A stretch of DNA of 64,000 nt, from the NCBI GenBank assembly GCA_963575745.1, contig CAUYUJ010016304.1, positions 171,501-235,500 on the forward strand. Direction: 5' to 3'. The notes under the pieces were generated by a model. The model did not search any database, had not been told where the DNA came from, and worked only from the letters and a program-made list of their open reading frames with translations. The DNA comes from Prorocentrum cordatum (Eukaryota; Sar; Dinophyceae; Prorocentrales; Prorocentraceae). Made by a program: the position numbers and the translations under genes. Of this stretch, positions 22,231 to 34,297 are shown piece by piece. Numbering within the stretch: the first letter of the stretch is position 1; each line of letters starts with the position of its first letter.

Positions 22231-23197
22231 CTCGCACCCACCTCTGCGCGTGGCCGAGATCTGAGGTGTCCCGGAGGAGGTTTATGTTGAGTAGGGCCTG
22301 CAGAACACCACAAACGGACGTCAAGGGGCACAACCAACCTGTTCGGTCAAGCTAAGATTGATGCACCACGCCAGGCGTCAAGCGAAAACTTTGGACAGAA
22401 TGCGAAGCGAGTGGTTGGATTATGCACATCTTCGTCGGCCTAACCAGCAAGGCGTTTGACCACCTTGACGTCACTTTCTGAAATTACTAAGGGTTATGCA
22501 GTCGTTTCCTCTTCGAGTTCGGGAGGGCTGCGAGTGTGGCACTCGGGGTTCTCTCGGCCACATGACTTCACGCATCGCGCCCTGCGATGCGCGGCGACCG
22601 GTTGTCCTCGCACATTCGCGAGGCCGCCTTGGAGAAGGGCGGCCCTCTGGTCAAGGCCGCGACGCGCGAAGCGCGATCATCTTCGCGCCCTTGGGGGCGA
22701 CCCAGAGGGTTTGTGACTGCTTCGGGGGTTGCCAAAGGTGTTCCTGACCTCCGGCGTCTCAGCTCCTCGCGCAATGCGTGAGCCCCTGGGGCCCTCTGCG
22801 CCTCATGGGTGGAGCTCTGGAGGCCGCGGGTGCCTCCCTGGAGATCCTGGGGGGCACCTTGGGCCAGGACCACCTCCGGCAAGGCTCCGACTGTCCGCAC
22901 GGCCCGCTCGGGCCGCGCCGCGCAGCGTGGTGCAGCAGTGCCCCCATGCACTGCGCTGGCGCGGTGTGCCATCGGATCCCTTTCTGTCATGCGCAGGGCG
23001 CGGGTCCACCAGAACGCGCCATTCGGCCCGCACCACCCGCGCGGCAGGTGCCGGAGCGCGGCCAGCAAGGGGCCCAGCGGAGGCGGAGCGCAGCGCGAGC
23101 GCGCGGGGACCCTCAGCGCTGGGTGCCCGCCACGCGCGCCTGGATTTGCTCCTGCCCCCCCCCCCTCCCGTGGCAACCTGGCCGCCGGCCAGCGGGC
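22231..23197. other. No gene seen
   Basis: GC-rich. The long plus-strand frame at 22809-24308 and minus-strand frame at 22568-23542 run through the AGG tract and have no domain. Confidence 0.45.
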
Positions 23198-23290
23198 GGG
23201 GAGGAGGAGGAGGAGGAGGAGGAGGAGGAGGAGGAGGAGGAGGAGGAGGAGGAGGAGGAGGTGGAGGAGGAGGAGGAGGAGGAGGAGGGG
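23198..23290. repeat. (AGG)n microsatellite
   Basis: Almost perfect GGA repeat, one GTGG interruption. Confidence 0.97.
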
Positions 23291-23884
23291 CAGGGTCGGG
23301 GGATGGCGGACGGTAGGGGGACAAGGCGGAGAAGCAGGAGGATGGCAGCCTCCCGTGCGGATCCACGCGCCGGCAGCGCCAACGTCAGCAGGAGGAAGGG
23401 GTGGAGGAGGAGGAGCAAGACGAGGGGAGGGCGGAGTGAAGACACGGAGGTGGAAGCGGAGGCAGAGGCGGAGGAGGAAGAGGGGGCGGAAGGTGCGGAC
23501 GTGGCAAGGGAGCCGGGAGAGCGGCGCCCGCCACACCACCATGTGGCGGGCGCCCTCGCCCCACCCGACGCGGGATGCCCGCCGCAGGCCACCAAAACTC
23601 TGCGGCCGGTCTCTCGCCGTGCTGTGCTTTCGGAAGCCGGCCTCGGGACCCTGGGCCGTCGAAGAACAGCTCGGAGTGAGAAGCCTACCAGGGAAGTGGC
23701 CGAGAAGTCTGGGGGCCCACGTCTCCCCAACAAAAACAAACGCCCGATGTCTGGGACCGACGTGCTCTGGCGGGACGGGTGCTGGGGGCGGCGAGCAGCT
23801 GAGCGGGCCAGGGCAGGGCTCGGCGAGCAGTTTCTTGAACGGGAGTTACCCGTTTCACGGTCATCTCGTGCGGTCCTATATGCT

Positions 23885-24171
23885 CGAATCCGCTCCTGTT
23901 CCTTCTCCTGTTCCTGCTCCTCCTGCTCGTGCTCGCGCTAGTGCTCGTGCTCCTGCTCCTGCTCCGGATCCTGCTCCTCCTCCTCCTCCTCCTCCTGTTC
24001 CTCCTCCTCCTCCTCCTCCTCCTCCTCCTCCTCCTCCTCCTCCTCCTCTTCCTTTTCCTCCTCCTCCTCCTCTTCCTCCTCCTCCTGGCCGCTCAGCTCA
24101 ACATGTTGCAGCTGCCGTTGCTGTTGTTATTCCTCCTCCTCGTCCTACTCCTTCACCTCCTCCCCTTTTAC

Positions 24172-24263
<92 letters not shown>
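23885..24263. repeat. TCC tract followed by (ATC)n
   Basis: TCC/GCT-rich 23885-24095, then pure ATCATC from about 24172 to 24263 (about 31 units). Confidence 0.95.
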
Positions 24264-24264
<1 letters not shown>

Positions 24265-24689
24265 TATCCGCGTCGCTGACCTTCCCCCGCTCCCCGCATT
24301 TCTGCTGATGGACCTCGTAATGTGTCTCCATGTCCTCCTCCTTATCGCCCTTCTCTTCCTCTTCTTTTTCCTCGCACCGGGCGCACACATGCGCGACCTG
24401 TTCTGCTCTTGCAAAGAAAGAAGAGTGCGGACGTTGATGCATGCGTGTGCTTGCTTGGGATAACATGCGAACCGGCGAAAACATTCTATTTCGTGGCATG
24501 GAAAGGCCTGTGTGCCCGCCTGCTCGAGCAGAGCGTTGGAATGCATGGGACACGCAGCCAAATGGGCGACACCCTCCTCGGAACATCGCCGATATCATGT
24601 TTTATATTGATTTGCAGAAAACCCGATGTCGTTTAAAGCTCGCTGCGGCAAATCTGGGCGCGGAGCTGTGTCAAAGTAGCGTTCGACCC
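24264..24689. other. No gene seen
   Basis: Short unique sequence, no supported frame. Confidence 0.45.
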
Positions 24690-25815
24690 ACTAGACGCAA
24701 TGTTTTCTAGCGTTAGCAACGAAAGCGGGATGACCACGAAATATCCACTGGAACGGTTTTCCTCTCAGAGGCCTCCTGAAGAGGACCGAACGGTGACACG
24801 CCTGCGCGTCATGACATCAACACGAAAGTCCTGCGATTTTACGTGACCTCGAAACACGTCACGTGCGGAGGGCCAACATTCCATGGACCAGTGCTGGAAT
24901 AGGACGCCATGGCGGACAACCTTGGCGCACCAGGCGCACCAGCGTGTCATGACAGCGGTGGGCCACACTAGCGCGTCAAGACAACCATCATCATGAGGAT
25001 ATTCCTGCGACAGCACAGTAGTGGATGCACATGCGGACGGCCAGTGTCCCACGTGTACCCACTACTCTGCCACATCCGCGCATCATTGCATTCATAATCA
25101 TGCCGATATCCATGCTACGACGACACACGCATAACGTGCAATATTTGGGTCTGTAGCGCACAAGTCGCCACCGTGCGTTTATACCCCTTGCCTTGGGCAA
25201 CCAAAAGGGTTGCGCTTGGTGGGGGAGGACGGCGCTTCTATTTCAGGCGAAGTGCTGCCCGAACCACGAAGCGCAATGTTTTCTCGCCGCGGCACCAAAA
25301 ACGAGATGTCCACGAAATCGCCCTCATAATGGTTTCCCGTCAAACAGGCTCTTAAGGAAGCCGAATGGTCTTACACTTTCCTTGGGATCGGTGCTGAATG
25401 AAGACACCATGGTGTATATTATCGGCAGCCCACTGTGTCATCATATCGGTGTGCCAAACCAACGCATCATGGCACCCATCATCATGACGATGATCCTGCA
25501 ATGATACACGAGTGAATACACATGCGAAAAACCAGCCTGCCATGACACTGGCGTGCCACACCAGCGTGTCATGACACTCATCATTATGATGACGGGGATG
25601 CTGATGGTGGTCCTGCGACGAAACATGACTGGATTCACGTGCGGAGGGCCAGCGTTCCATGTGTACTATCGGTCTGGCACACCAGCGCGTCAGGAAGTTC
25701 ATCATCAAGACGATGCCCTGCTTCGACGACACATGCAAAACATGCAATGGAAACGTCTGGGGCGCATACGTCGGCAGCGTCCGTTGATACCTTTTGCCTT
25801 GGGCAGAGGCCAAGC
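24690..25815 (+). repeat. Diverged tandem repeat, about 115-bp units in two roughly 600-bp blocks
   Basis: ACCAGCGTGTCATGAC-like words recur near 24937, 25451, 25560 and 25682. CACGTGCGGAGGGCCA-like words recur near 24858, 25026, 25518 and 25636. CTTGCCTTGGGCAACC at 25188 and TTTGCCTTGGGCAGAGG at about 25793 close the two blocks. Confidence 0.7.
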
Positions 25816-25842
25816 GGGTCGCGCACGCGTGTGCCCGGAGCC

Positions 25843-25881
25843 CTCCTCCTCCTCCTCCTCCTCCTCCTCCTCCTCCTCCTC
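25843..25881. repeat. TCC microsatellite
   Basis: Pure CTC repeat between the two tandem satellites. Confidence 0.95.
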
Positions 25882-25999
25882 ATCTGTTCCTCTTCCTTAT
25901 AGATCACCCATCCCTGTCGCACCCGGAGGCCGGCCGGAAGGGCGGACCTACGACCCTGATGCTTCAAAATTGACGACCATTTTACAGAATCAGGGCAGG

Positions 26000-26692
26000 C
26001 CGTTTTCAAAATGTGGCTCTCGCCTTTGCGCCGCGCACATTCGAGTGCAAGAGCTTCACGGATTTAGAGCGGGCCAGTTCAAAAAGTGCCTGTCGCCTCA
26101 GCGCCGAGCACATTCGCTTTGACATGTTGCATTTTGCAACTTCACGGATTGAGGGCGGGCCGGCTTCAAAATGTGGCTCTCACCTTAGCGCCGCGCACAT
26201 TCGAGTGTAAGAGCTTCACGGATTGCGGGCGGGCCAGTTCAAAAAGTGGCTCTCGCCTCAGCGCCGCGCACATTCGCTTTGACATGTTGCAAGAGCTTCA
26301 CGGATTGAGGGCGGGCCGGTTTTTTTAGTGGCTCTTGCCTCAGCGCCGCGCACATTCAATATAACATGTTGCAAGGCTTTCACATATTTAGGGCGGGCCA
26401 CTTCAAAATGTGACTCGCCTCAGCGCCGCGCACATTCAATATGACATGTTGCAAGAGCTTCACGTTTTCAAAATGTGGCTCTCGTCTTAGCGCCAAGCAC
26501 ATTTATGTGCAATAACTTCACGGATTGAGGGCGGGCTGGTTTCAAAATGAGGCTCTCGCCTTAGCGCCGCGTACATTCTTTTTTTAACATGTGCAAGAGC
26601 TTCACGGATTGAGGGCGGGTCGTTTTTGAAATGTGGCTCTCGCCTGAGCCCCGCGCACTCTCGTCCTAGCATTTGCAAGAGCTGCATGGACT
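26000..26692 (+). repeat. Tandem satellite, about nine units of 63-88 bp
   Basis: Unit: TTCAAAATGTGGCTCTCGCC, TTAGCGCCGCGCACATTCGA, then GCAAGAGCTTCACGGATTGA and GGGCGGGCC. Two sub-types alternate at first: one with GAGTGCAAGAGC, one longer with CTTTGACATGTTGC. Confidence 0.9.
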
Positions 26693-26989
26693 CTCATGAG
26701 TAGCGTACCAGAAACTGTGGTTTGGAACGGTTCGGATTGTCAGGGCGCAACAATTACGTTGATTCGCGGTGTTGAAATCCCAGTGGCGCGATTCAGAACC
26801 GCCAAGGCTTAACCATTAGGTAACTCGTGGTGTTGAGTCCTGAGAATGGTGTTTTGGCACGCTTCAAGATGTTCATACGGTGGTCCCCCAACGGGGCACT
26901 TCCCTGACCCCTTGCAGCTGCCTATGAAGAGGGATCTTGGAGAGCGGTGTATTTCAAAAGCGTTGATGAGTCTTGGGTTTACACTGATC

Positions 26990-27300
26990 CTCCCCCTCCT
27001 CCTCCTCCTCCTCCTCCTCCACCTCCACCTCCACCCCTTCATCCCCCTCATTCTCCCCTGCTCTTCGTCGGTATCCATGTGCGTCGCTCAATCGCAACCT
27101 CTAGCTGGAACAGGGGATGATGCTGATGATGATGATGATGATGCTGATGCTGATGATGATGATGATGATGCTGATGATGATGATGATGATGATGATGATG
27201 GTGATGGTGATGGTGATGGTGATGATGATTGTGGTGATGATGATTATGCAAATGAAGTTGATGATGCTGATGACGATGATGCTGATGATGATGGTGAGGA
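26990..27300. repeat. TCC/ACC tract and GAT array
   Basis: TCC then CCACCT at 26990-27045. GATGATGCTGATG repeats run from 27117 to about 27300. Confidence 0.9.
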
Positions 27301-27746
27301 GGAGGCAGGGGAGACGGAGAGGGAGACGACAACGACGTTGCCGACGATAACGACGAGGGAAGAAGAGGTGGCCCTGCTCGAATCGAATGGTCCCCTGTCG
27401 CCGTGGCAGGGGTAGCAGAAGCAGCACATGCACAACATGGCAAGTCAGATCGACGTTTGCACCGCATGGTTTTGCAACGATGTCCGTTTACAAACGCGCG
27501 ACCGACGGCGTTGTCCCCACATCCAGGCTGCGGCGCTTATATTCACCTCTTGCAGCAGCGATTTCGAACACCACCGAGCGACAATTGCGGGGCGACTTCC
27601 GTTCACCTTCCAAATACACCTGGCGAACGGAACCTGCCAGGCTGCGCTGCAAGGCTGCCCGCCCCCTAGCACTGGAGATGCTCCGTCCAAACACGGCCAT
27701 CGGGGCCGCCGCGGTGTGAAGTGTTGCCCCCCCTTGACCTGTGAAC
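27301..27746. other. No gene seen
   Basis: Unique sequence between the GAT tract and the hAT-like element. Confidence 0.4.
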
Positions 27747-27888
27747 CAGGGCTGGATCTAAACGTTGTTTTCGTCTGGTTGTCGTTAAGTTTCCGTTTTG
27801 CTCAACCTGTTTTCCTGTACCTCCCTCCCACAACGAAAAACAAAACACTGCCCGAAGTCCAGCAAAACAGCGTTTAGGTCCAGCCCTG
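27747..27888. mobile_element. hAT-like short TIR element, family D, copy 1 (142 bp)
   Basis: Ends CAGGGCTGGATCTAAACG and CGTTTAGGTCCAGCCCTG are 18-bp inverted repeats with one mismatch. They are flanked by 8-bp direct repeats CTGTGAAC (27739-27746) and CTGTGCAC (27889-27896). A CAGGG start and an 8-bp duplication are the hAT superfamily signature. No coding capacity. Confidence 0.85.
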
Positions 27889-28225
27889 CTGTGCACACCG
27901 CTGCGAAAGCCCGTTAGAAACTGAGTGGTTGAACACGAACGGACGTCGGTTCGCGCTCGAGCAAGGTGGACCCTGTTTGTTCAACGGGATCCCCTTCCAT
28001 TTGGCAACTCACCGCCAGTAGTATTGCCCAACTCGCAGCGGTAACATTTTTCAACTCACGGTCGTGCGCCTTCTCTGACCAACGGCGCGGGATCCAGGGG
28101 GGCAAACAGCACACGAGTAGGACAAGGGCTCTGGCTAAACAGCGCTTCTCGTCTTACCCCGCTCTGGCTCCGCTCCGCCTCTGCTGCAAGACGGCATGGA
28201 AACGCAAACGTCCAGTTCGAGCATA
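27889..28225. other. No gene; possible decayed family D sequence near 28160-28215
   Basis: CTCCGCCTCTGCTGCAAGAC and GAAACGCAAACG resemble the right half of family D. Confidence 0.4.
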
Positions 28226-28381
28226 CCTACCAGACCACCCCAACCCAACCCGAAGACCCGAATTTCGGGTTGGGGGGGTGAAGGGTTCCACATGTGTCCT
28301 TTCGATGCTTCCCGACCCCCCCCACACTGGAAATCGAGGGTAAATCTGAGCCTTCGGGTTGGGCTGGGGTGGCTTGGTGGG
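28226..28381. mobile_element. Single-copy short TIR element (156 bp)
   Basis: The left end CCTACCAGACCACCCCAACC through CCCGAAG pairs with the right end CTTCGGG through GGTGGCTTGGTGGG, about 30 bp with about four mismatches. No second copy in the window and no clear target duplication. Confidence 0.65.
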
Positions 28382-29094
28382 TGGTGAGCTCGAGCCCCGA
28401 ATCAGGATACGTCCGCCCGGATCGCTGAAGCAGCTCCCTGGTGGTCGCCGCGCGCGCACGGCAGGCGCCGGCACCCGGGGGTCTGGCCTGGCCGCTCCGA
28501 TCCCGTGGCCCGCGCTGGGCCCCGAAGCACGGGCAGAACTCGCCATCGCTGGGACGTCCATTCCCTGTGCTTTTTTCGGTTTCGTGCGTGGTTTTTGTCG
28601 CCAAATGATGAAGGATGCTCCTCGATGGTCCTCGCCGAAGGAGAAATGCACACGTCCGAGCGATGCCAAGAGAATGGATGGCACAGCGCACGCAGCAGGA
28701 CAGGAAACTCTTCCGACGGCAAGACGGCCGCCAACAAGGGCACCATGCCCCGGGACTGCAGAGGGCACGCCGCGCGATGCACAGGACACAAGAGTGCCCT
28801 GGATTTGGCAGGGTCGACCTGCTAATCCGTGCCGACTGTAAAGCAAGGGAGAACTTCCCAGAAAGGCGTTTCGAAAAGATGCCAAGCCCCGGAGGGGAAC
28901 CGGCACCAGAATCGCGCTGCGCTGAACGCGGGCGCGAGCGCGCCAGCCCGAAGTCCAGATCCGAAAGCAACAACGAAACAACTGAATCCGACCAGTTTCT
29001 CAACTCTGCGAGCTCTCCAATTCCACCAGCCCTTTACTGCGTAGGTGGTTTGGGGCCTCTCACTGGGTCTGGACGGGGGCGTTAGCGGGTAGTG
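28382..29094. other. No supported gene
   Basis: Overlapping long minus-strand frames (28154-28981 and 28227-29003) read Arg/Ser/Ala-rich sequence without a recognisable fold. Two frames open together argue for composition, not coding. Confidence 0.45.
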
Positions 29095-29612
29095 AGAGCG
29101 CCCAAGAGAACCCAAGACGGGCCAAAGAGAGCCCCAGATAGCCCAGGATGGCCTCCAAGATGGCTCAAGATAGCGCAGGATCGCTCAAGATGGCTCCCAA
29201 CATACTCGAATAGGTCCCAAGGCCGTTCCAAGACGGATCCTAGTTATCGTGGGGGTCCCCCAAGACGCCCCCAAAGAAACCAGCATCCGTCCAAAAATCC
29301 GACGAAATTCGAGATGACTCCAAGAGAGACCCAAGGAGGGCCCAAAAGGACTCCAAGTCGGCCCCGAGAGCAAACAAGCGCTACCCAAGAGCAGGCGATG
29401 TTAAGAAGTTCCAGAGGTGCGGTGCCAATCAAGGCCCTCGTCTTCTTTGACCGATGTCACCCAAGATGGTCTTGAGAAGGTCTTCAAGGCTCCAAAAGAA
29501 GCCCCAAGAGGCCCCAGAAGGCCCCTGCGAGGCCCGCAACAGGCCCCCGAGAGGCACCCAAGACGACCCCAGACGCCCCCCAGTAAACCCCGAGAGTGCT
29601 CCTAGACGCCCT
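29095..29612 (+). repeat. AAGACGGCC-type satellite block
   Basis: Repeated CCAAGA-starting units (GCCCAAGAGAACCCAAGACG and similar). It directly precedes the CTATAGGG minisatellite. Confidence 0.8.
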
Positions 29613-29654
29613 AGACCACCAATAATAAATGATACAGGAGAAAAAAAACAATCA

Positions 29655-30215
29655 TTTTGTTATATGGCTGTAGGGCTATAGGGCTATACGGGCTATAGGG
29701 CTATTGGGCTATAGGGTAATAGAGCTACAGGGCTATAGGCCTATAGGGCTATAGGGTATAGGGGTATAGGGCTATAGAGCTATAGGGCTATACCGCTATA
29801 GGGCTAGAGGCTATTGAGCTATAGGGCTATAGGTCTATAGAGCAACAGAGCTGCAGGGCTGTAGGGCTACTGGGCTTTAGGGTTATAAGACTATAGAGCT
29901 ATAGGGCTATAGGGCTATTGAGCTATAGGGCTATATAGGGCTGTAGGGCTCTAGAGCTGTAATAGGGCTGTAGGGCTATAGGGCTATAGGGCTGTAGGGC
30001 TATAGAGCTATACAGGGCTATAGGGCTATGGGGCTGTAGGGCTATAGGGCTATGGGCTATAGGGCTACAGGGCACCCCCCGGGCACCCCCGGGCACTCCT
30101 GGGCACCCGGGCACCCGAGCACCCGGGCACCCCGGGCACCCGGGCACCTGGGCGTGCGGCGAAAAGCGGCGGCAAACCTAACCTAACCATATGAATCCGC
30201 TAGGACCCCTACAAA
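29655..30215 (+). repeat. CTATAGGG minisatellite, GGGCACCC tract and conserved tail, locus 1
   Basis: About 400 bp of GGGCTATA units with GTAG and CTAT variants, then GGGCACCCC units (about 30068-30150), then CGGCGGCAAACCTAACCTAA and GAATCCGCTAGGACCCC. The same three-part order occurs at 57497-57890. Confidence 0.85.
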
Positions 30216-30754
30216 GGCAAGCTCTGATTGGGGAACTAAGGCTCCCCGAGGTGTCCTAATGATGCCATGCTCCCCCGATACGGGCAGCTCCACTAGGCAT
30301 CGTTCCTGGATGGCTGGCGGAGATACGCGAAGCGTTGAGACTTAACCCCTATAGCTGTCGGGCCAAGCCAAGCATCCTGCTCGTGCACAGCTGTGAAGTG
30401 CGTACCTACACCTAGGGCACGGCTGCACCCAGTAACAAAGATACGCGTGATAGGGAAGGGCAGGCGGAGGGGGAAGAGCGCCCACCAAGAGAGGATCCCA
30501 CCCCCCTGATCACACCATATACTATGCTGCATCAACTGCGAATTGATTCGAAATTTGTTCCGTGAGACTCCGGGAGTGGGGATACGTGAAGACGACGATC
30601 TGGACACCCCCAGAACGCTCGCGGCGAGGCGCATCTGCTGGCAGAAGGCCCCGACGCGGGAAACCCTGAGGGAATCGACGGAAACGCCCGCAAAACTCGA
30701 CTCCGAATCTCGAACCTCGAGCATGTCTCATCGCTCCGTTGCCCCCTCTCTAGA
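30216..30754. other. No gene seen
   Basis: Unique-looking sequence without a supported frame. Confidence 0.4.
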
Positions 30755-30978
30755 GGCCTCCTAGATGGGGTCTGAGGATCGCGCCGCATCGCTGATACGT
30801 CGGCGGCGCATCAACGATGCATCGGTGATGCACCAACGATGCATCGTCGACATTGGCGATGCATCGGCGGCGTCGATGTGAAGCAAATCCGGCCCCACAT
30901 TGAGCCGCATCGGCGATGCATCGGCGATGCGGCACGATCCTCCGACCCCATCTAGTCCGACCCGGTCTATAGGAGGCC
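30755..30978. mobile_element. TIR family B, copy 1
   Basis: Outer ends GGCCTCCTA and TAGGAGGCC. Inner inverted repeat GATGGGGTC..GAGGATCG with CGATCCTCCGACCCCATC, then GCGCCGCATCG-type arms. The interior is a tandem of GGCGATGCATC words. Same family as 51709-51923 and 59171-59385. Confidence 0.8.
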
Positions 30979-31927
30979 GGGGCCGTCCAAGTCATCGTTG
31001 TCCGCGTACTCTCCCCGGGATGCGCCCGAGTCCTCTCAGGCGGGGGGGGCGTTCAGCCCCGCGGCCCATCGCCCTCCTCGGCATCGTCGTCGTCCTCCGC
31101 ATCGCCTTTCCTGCTCCTCCTTCCATCGTCCTCCTCCTCCTCCTCCTCCACCTTCTTCCTCCTCCTCCTCCACCTCCTCCTCCTCCTCCACCTCCTCCCC
31201 GTCGTTCCCCCTTCTCCTTGATCCCTCCTCCTCCTTCTCCACCACCTCCTCCTCTTCTTATTATCATTGTTAGTGTTGTTACTGTTATCATTAGTCGTAG
31301 TACTCTTCTTGTTATAATTAGTACTATAATGTTGATTACTCGTTTCTCTTTTCTTAATATACATACTACTCTTAGCATCATTATTCGCAGTATTAGTTCT
31401 AGTAATGTTTTAAGTATTCGGATGCTTAGGTTTCGTTTTCTTGTTGCTGCTTGTCTCATGGATGGTAATTTTCGTACGAATACACTTATTATCAATAGTA
31501 GTGTTATGTTTATTGATACCATTACTCGTTTTTTATTGTTGTTAGTTGTCTTATTATTCGTTTTCTTCGTCGTCGTCTTATTATTCGTCCTCATCCTCCT
31601 CCTTTTTCTCGTCTTCCTCCTCGTCCTCCTTCTCCTCCTCCTCTTCCTCCTCTTCCTCCTCCTGCTCCTCCTCCTCCTCATCATCCTCCTTCTCCACCCA
31701 TTTATCGTCACCCCCCCTTATGGTCCTGATCATCCTGTCCCTCCACCTCCTCACCCTCCTCGCACTATCCTCCCCCTCCCTCTCGCCCGTTCGTCTCATC
31801 CCTCTAGTTCAATAATGTCGGGGTGTCCGTCCTCTTATCTGGCGGCAACGCCCATGCCCTTGAATCACGTGCCTGCGCAACAGCCAGAGGCGCACTGCAG
31901 CACAATGTAAATTGTCAGCTGTAAGTA
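30979..31927. other. TCC tracts and a TA-rich piece; no gene
   Basis: TCC tracts at 31125-31260 and 31600-31690 flank a lower-GC stretch (31262-31570) full of TTATTA/GTAGTA words. Open frames in all directions. Confidence 0.6.
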
Positions 31928-32132
31928 TTTAGCACCCCGCAATCGCGGATAAGAGACAGGGGGCGGCGGGGACGTCGGCAGTCTGCGAGGTTCTGCAAAA
32001 GCCCACCGTATGCACCGAACTTTTACAAATTATACAACGAGCCCGCCGCAGGCGCCGATTGTCGTTAAAGCAACGTATGTGGGTCGCTGGGTGGGTCGCG
32101 GGTGGGTCACAAGTGGGTCGCGGGTGGGTCAC
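31928..32132. repeat. Dispersed repeat family H, copy 2
   Basis: TTTAGCACCCCGCAATCGCG, GACGTCGGCAGTCTG, GCCCGCCGCAGGCGCC, then GGTGGGTCGCGGGTGGGTC. Matches 5733-5890. Confidence 0.75.
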
Positions 32133-32753
32133 TGAGAAAGGAAGCGAGAGGGAAGACGGGAGGGCGAGGCGGGGCGGGAGGGGGAGACGGGAGGGGGAGG
32201 ACAGAACAAGACGACGAGCAGCACGAGGATGCAGACGAGGACGAGAGGGAGGAGGAGGAGCTCCTCCGGCTCCTCCTCGCCTCGTCCCCCCTCGGCCCCC
32301 GCCCCGTCTTGGACCGAGCGGCGACGGGGGGGGGAGAGCGAGGACGCAGCAATGGGGCGCATTGAGCCCGCCTGGGTGTACACAGCTCGTGCGGCGCGGA
32401 AGGGACCAAAGCTCGGGGCAGCCCGCCGCGGGCCACGACGACGACCACCGCCATCGCGCGACCACGACGGCAACGACCACACGACGGCGGGGGAGACAAC
32501 GACGACGACCATAACGACCACCACACGACGGCGGCGGCACGACGGCGGCATTTTAAAGCCGACGACGACGACCACCACCACCACCACAACCACGCGACGC
32601 GACGACAACACTGCGATTCGTCGACGGCGGCGCCATCGCCAGTCCTCGTCCGATGTTGCCTGGCTGCTGGGCGCGGCCCCCTGGCTCGCGGGGTCCTCCA
32701 CAGGGCCGCCATGCGATCGTCGCCGCCGTCGGCATCGCCGTCGTCGGCGTACG

Positions 32754-32804
<51 letters not shown>

Positions 32805-33010
32805 GTTATCGTCGTCGGGTTGCCGCCGTCATGTTGTCATCACCGCCGTAGCCGAGTGGTCGTCGTCGTCGTTGTCGTCGTCGAGTGTCGTGTTGTGGTC
32901 GTCGTCATCATCGTCATCGTTATCTTCATCGTCGTAGTCATCGTCGTGACCGTCGCCGCGACTACGGACCGTCGCCGCCGCCGCCGCCGTGTGGTCGTCG
33001 CCGTCGTCGC
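32133..33010. repeat. GC-rich tract with ACG/GTC trinucleotide arrays
   Basis: GAGGACGAG tracts at about 32150-32270, then ACGACGACC words at 32480-32620 and GTCGTC arrays at about 32753-33005. Confidence 0.85.
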
Positions 33011-33296
33011 CGTGGGCTGCCGAAAAGGGACTGGCTCAGCGCTCAGGGGAAAACAACGGCAATGGCATCGGCGATTGGATCGGCGATTGGCCCCCGATGC
33101 CGAGGCACCGCGTTCCAGGGTAGGCTCGGGCACCGAGGCCCCGATCGGCGAGGAATGGGCGACTGTGGGTCGACACTTGCCCCCCCGAGCCAGTCCGCTC
33201 CTGCCGCTGACCCTGAGTCGTCGCCGTCGGCGGCGAAGACGTTCCCAAACATCCAGAGGATTGCTTTCTGTTCGGTCTGGGCCGCTATTGTTTTTG

Positions 33297-33508
33297 GACG
33301 CCCGACTTATCCGGGATAACTGCTGTCCGGGGTAACTCCGGTTTGGGCCCCCGAGGCGCGAATCTGCAATTACCCCTGACTGCACCCAACCCTGATGATT
33401 CAGGAGGGTTGGACGCCCGCCAGGGTAACTCCAGTTTGGGCCCCAGAGGCGCAGATCGGTAGCTATCCCTGACCGCCCCCAGCCCTGATTATTCGGGGCT
33501 CTGACTGG
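33297..33508 (+). repeat. Two-copy tandem repeat, about 110 bp
   Basis: GGACGCCCG, GGGTAACTCCGGTTTGGGCC, CCCTGACTGC and CCCTGATGATTC recur as GGACGCCCG, GGGTAACTCCAGTTTGGGCC, CCCTGACCGC and CCCTGATTATTC. Confidence 0.85.
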
Positions 33509-33724
33509 GCCGCTGTTGTTTCCTCTGCCGGCCCTCTATCGGGCCGACTTCTCTTCAGTCCCCAGGACCAGCACAAAGGGGTCCGCCACTAGAAGTTGTC
33601 CCGGGGGAAGTGGTCGGGTGAGCTGTGGTCGCAGATTGGAGGCAGGGTTGCCGTCGTCATCATCCTCCCCCTCTCCCCTCTCCGCCTCATCCCTGTTCCC
33701 CTCCCCTACTCCACGCCACGAATG

Positions 33725-33808
33725 ACTACATATATATATATATATATGAATATAGATATATATATACATATATATATATGAATATATATATATATACATA
33801 TATATATG

Positions 33809-33840
<32 letters not shown>

Positions 33841-33998
33841 CATACACAGATATAAAGACACCCTCCGACGGACTTTATATATACATATGTATATCGACAT
33901 ATCTAGATATATATATACACATACACATATACATATATATACAGGCACCCTCCGACGAACTTGATTTATATATTATATATCTATGTATATATATATAT
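33725..33998. repeat. TATATACA-type AT-rich tract
   Basis: TATATA, ACATA and GAATA units. Two GACACCCTCCGACG-type insertions sit at about 33857 and 33944; the same word follows the satellite at about 43822. Confidence 0.85.
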
Positions 33999-34297
33999 GT
34001 CCGCCAGCCCCCTTGCGGGACCATCAGGCTGCGAGGATTAGGTGTGCTGCCCCCTGCGCCAGTTCCAGTTTCCAGTTTCCAATGTTACAGTAACCTCATG
34101 CCCGTGAGAATAAACACCAGGGGATAATAAAGTTCGGGGTTCAGGGAGAGATAATAAAAAGTAGCCCAGCAGACCTCAGCAGAATCTCGAAGTAAGAGAT
34201 GATCAAGAGGAGACCAAGCCGAGCACGTTTTGAGACATCCTTGGCGTTTAGTTTTCATAGAAATATCCTCAACAATGGCTTATCTCTCATGAAAATT

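Noticed and set aside
22809-24308. 499-codon frame
   Set aside because: Runs through AGG, TCC and ATC tracts; overlapping frames on both strands; no domain.
28154-29003. Two overlapping minus-strand frames of 258-275 codons
   Set aside because: Simultaneously open in two frames and Arg/Ala/Ser-rich, a composition effect.
29655-30065. Interstitial telomere
   Set aside because: The unit is GGGCTATA, not TTTAGGG or TTAGGG, and it belongs to a composite repeat with a unique tail.
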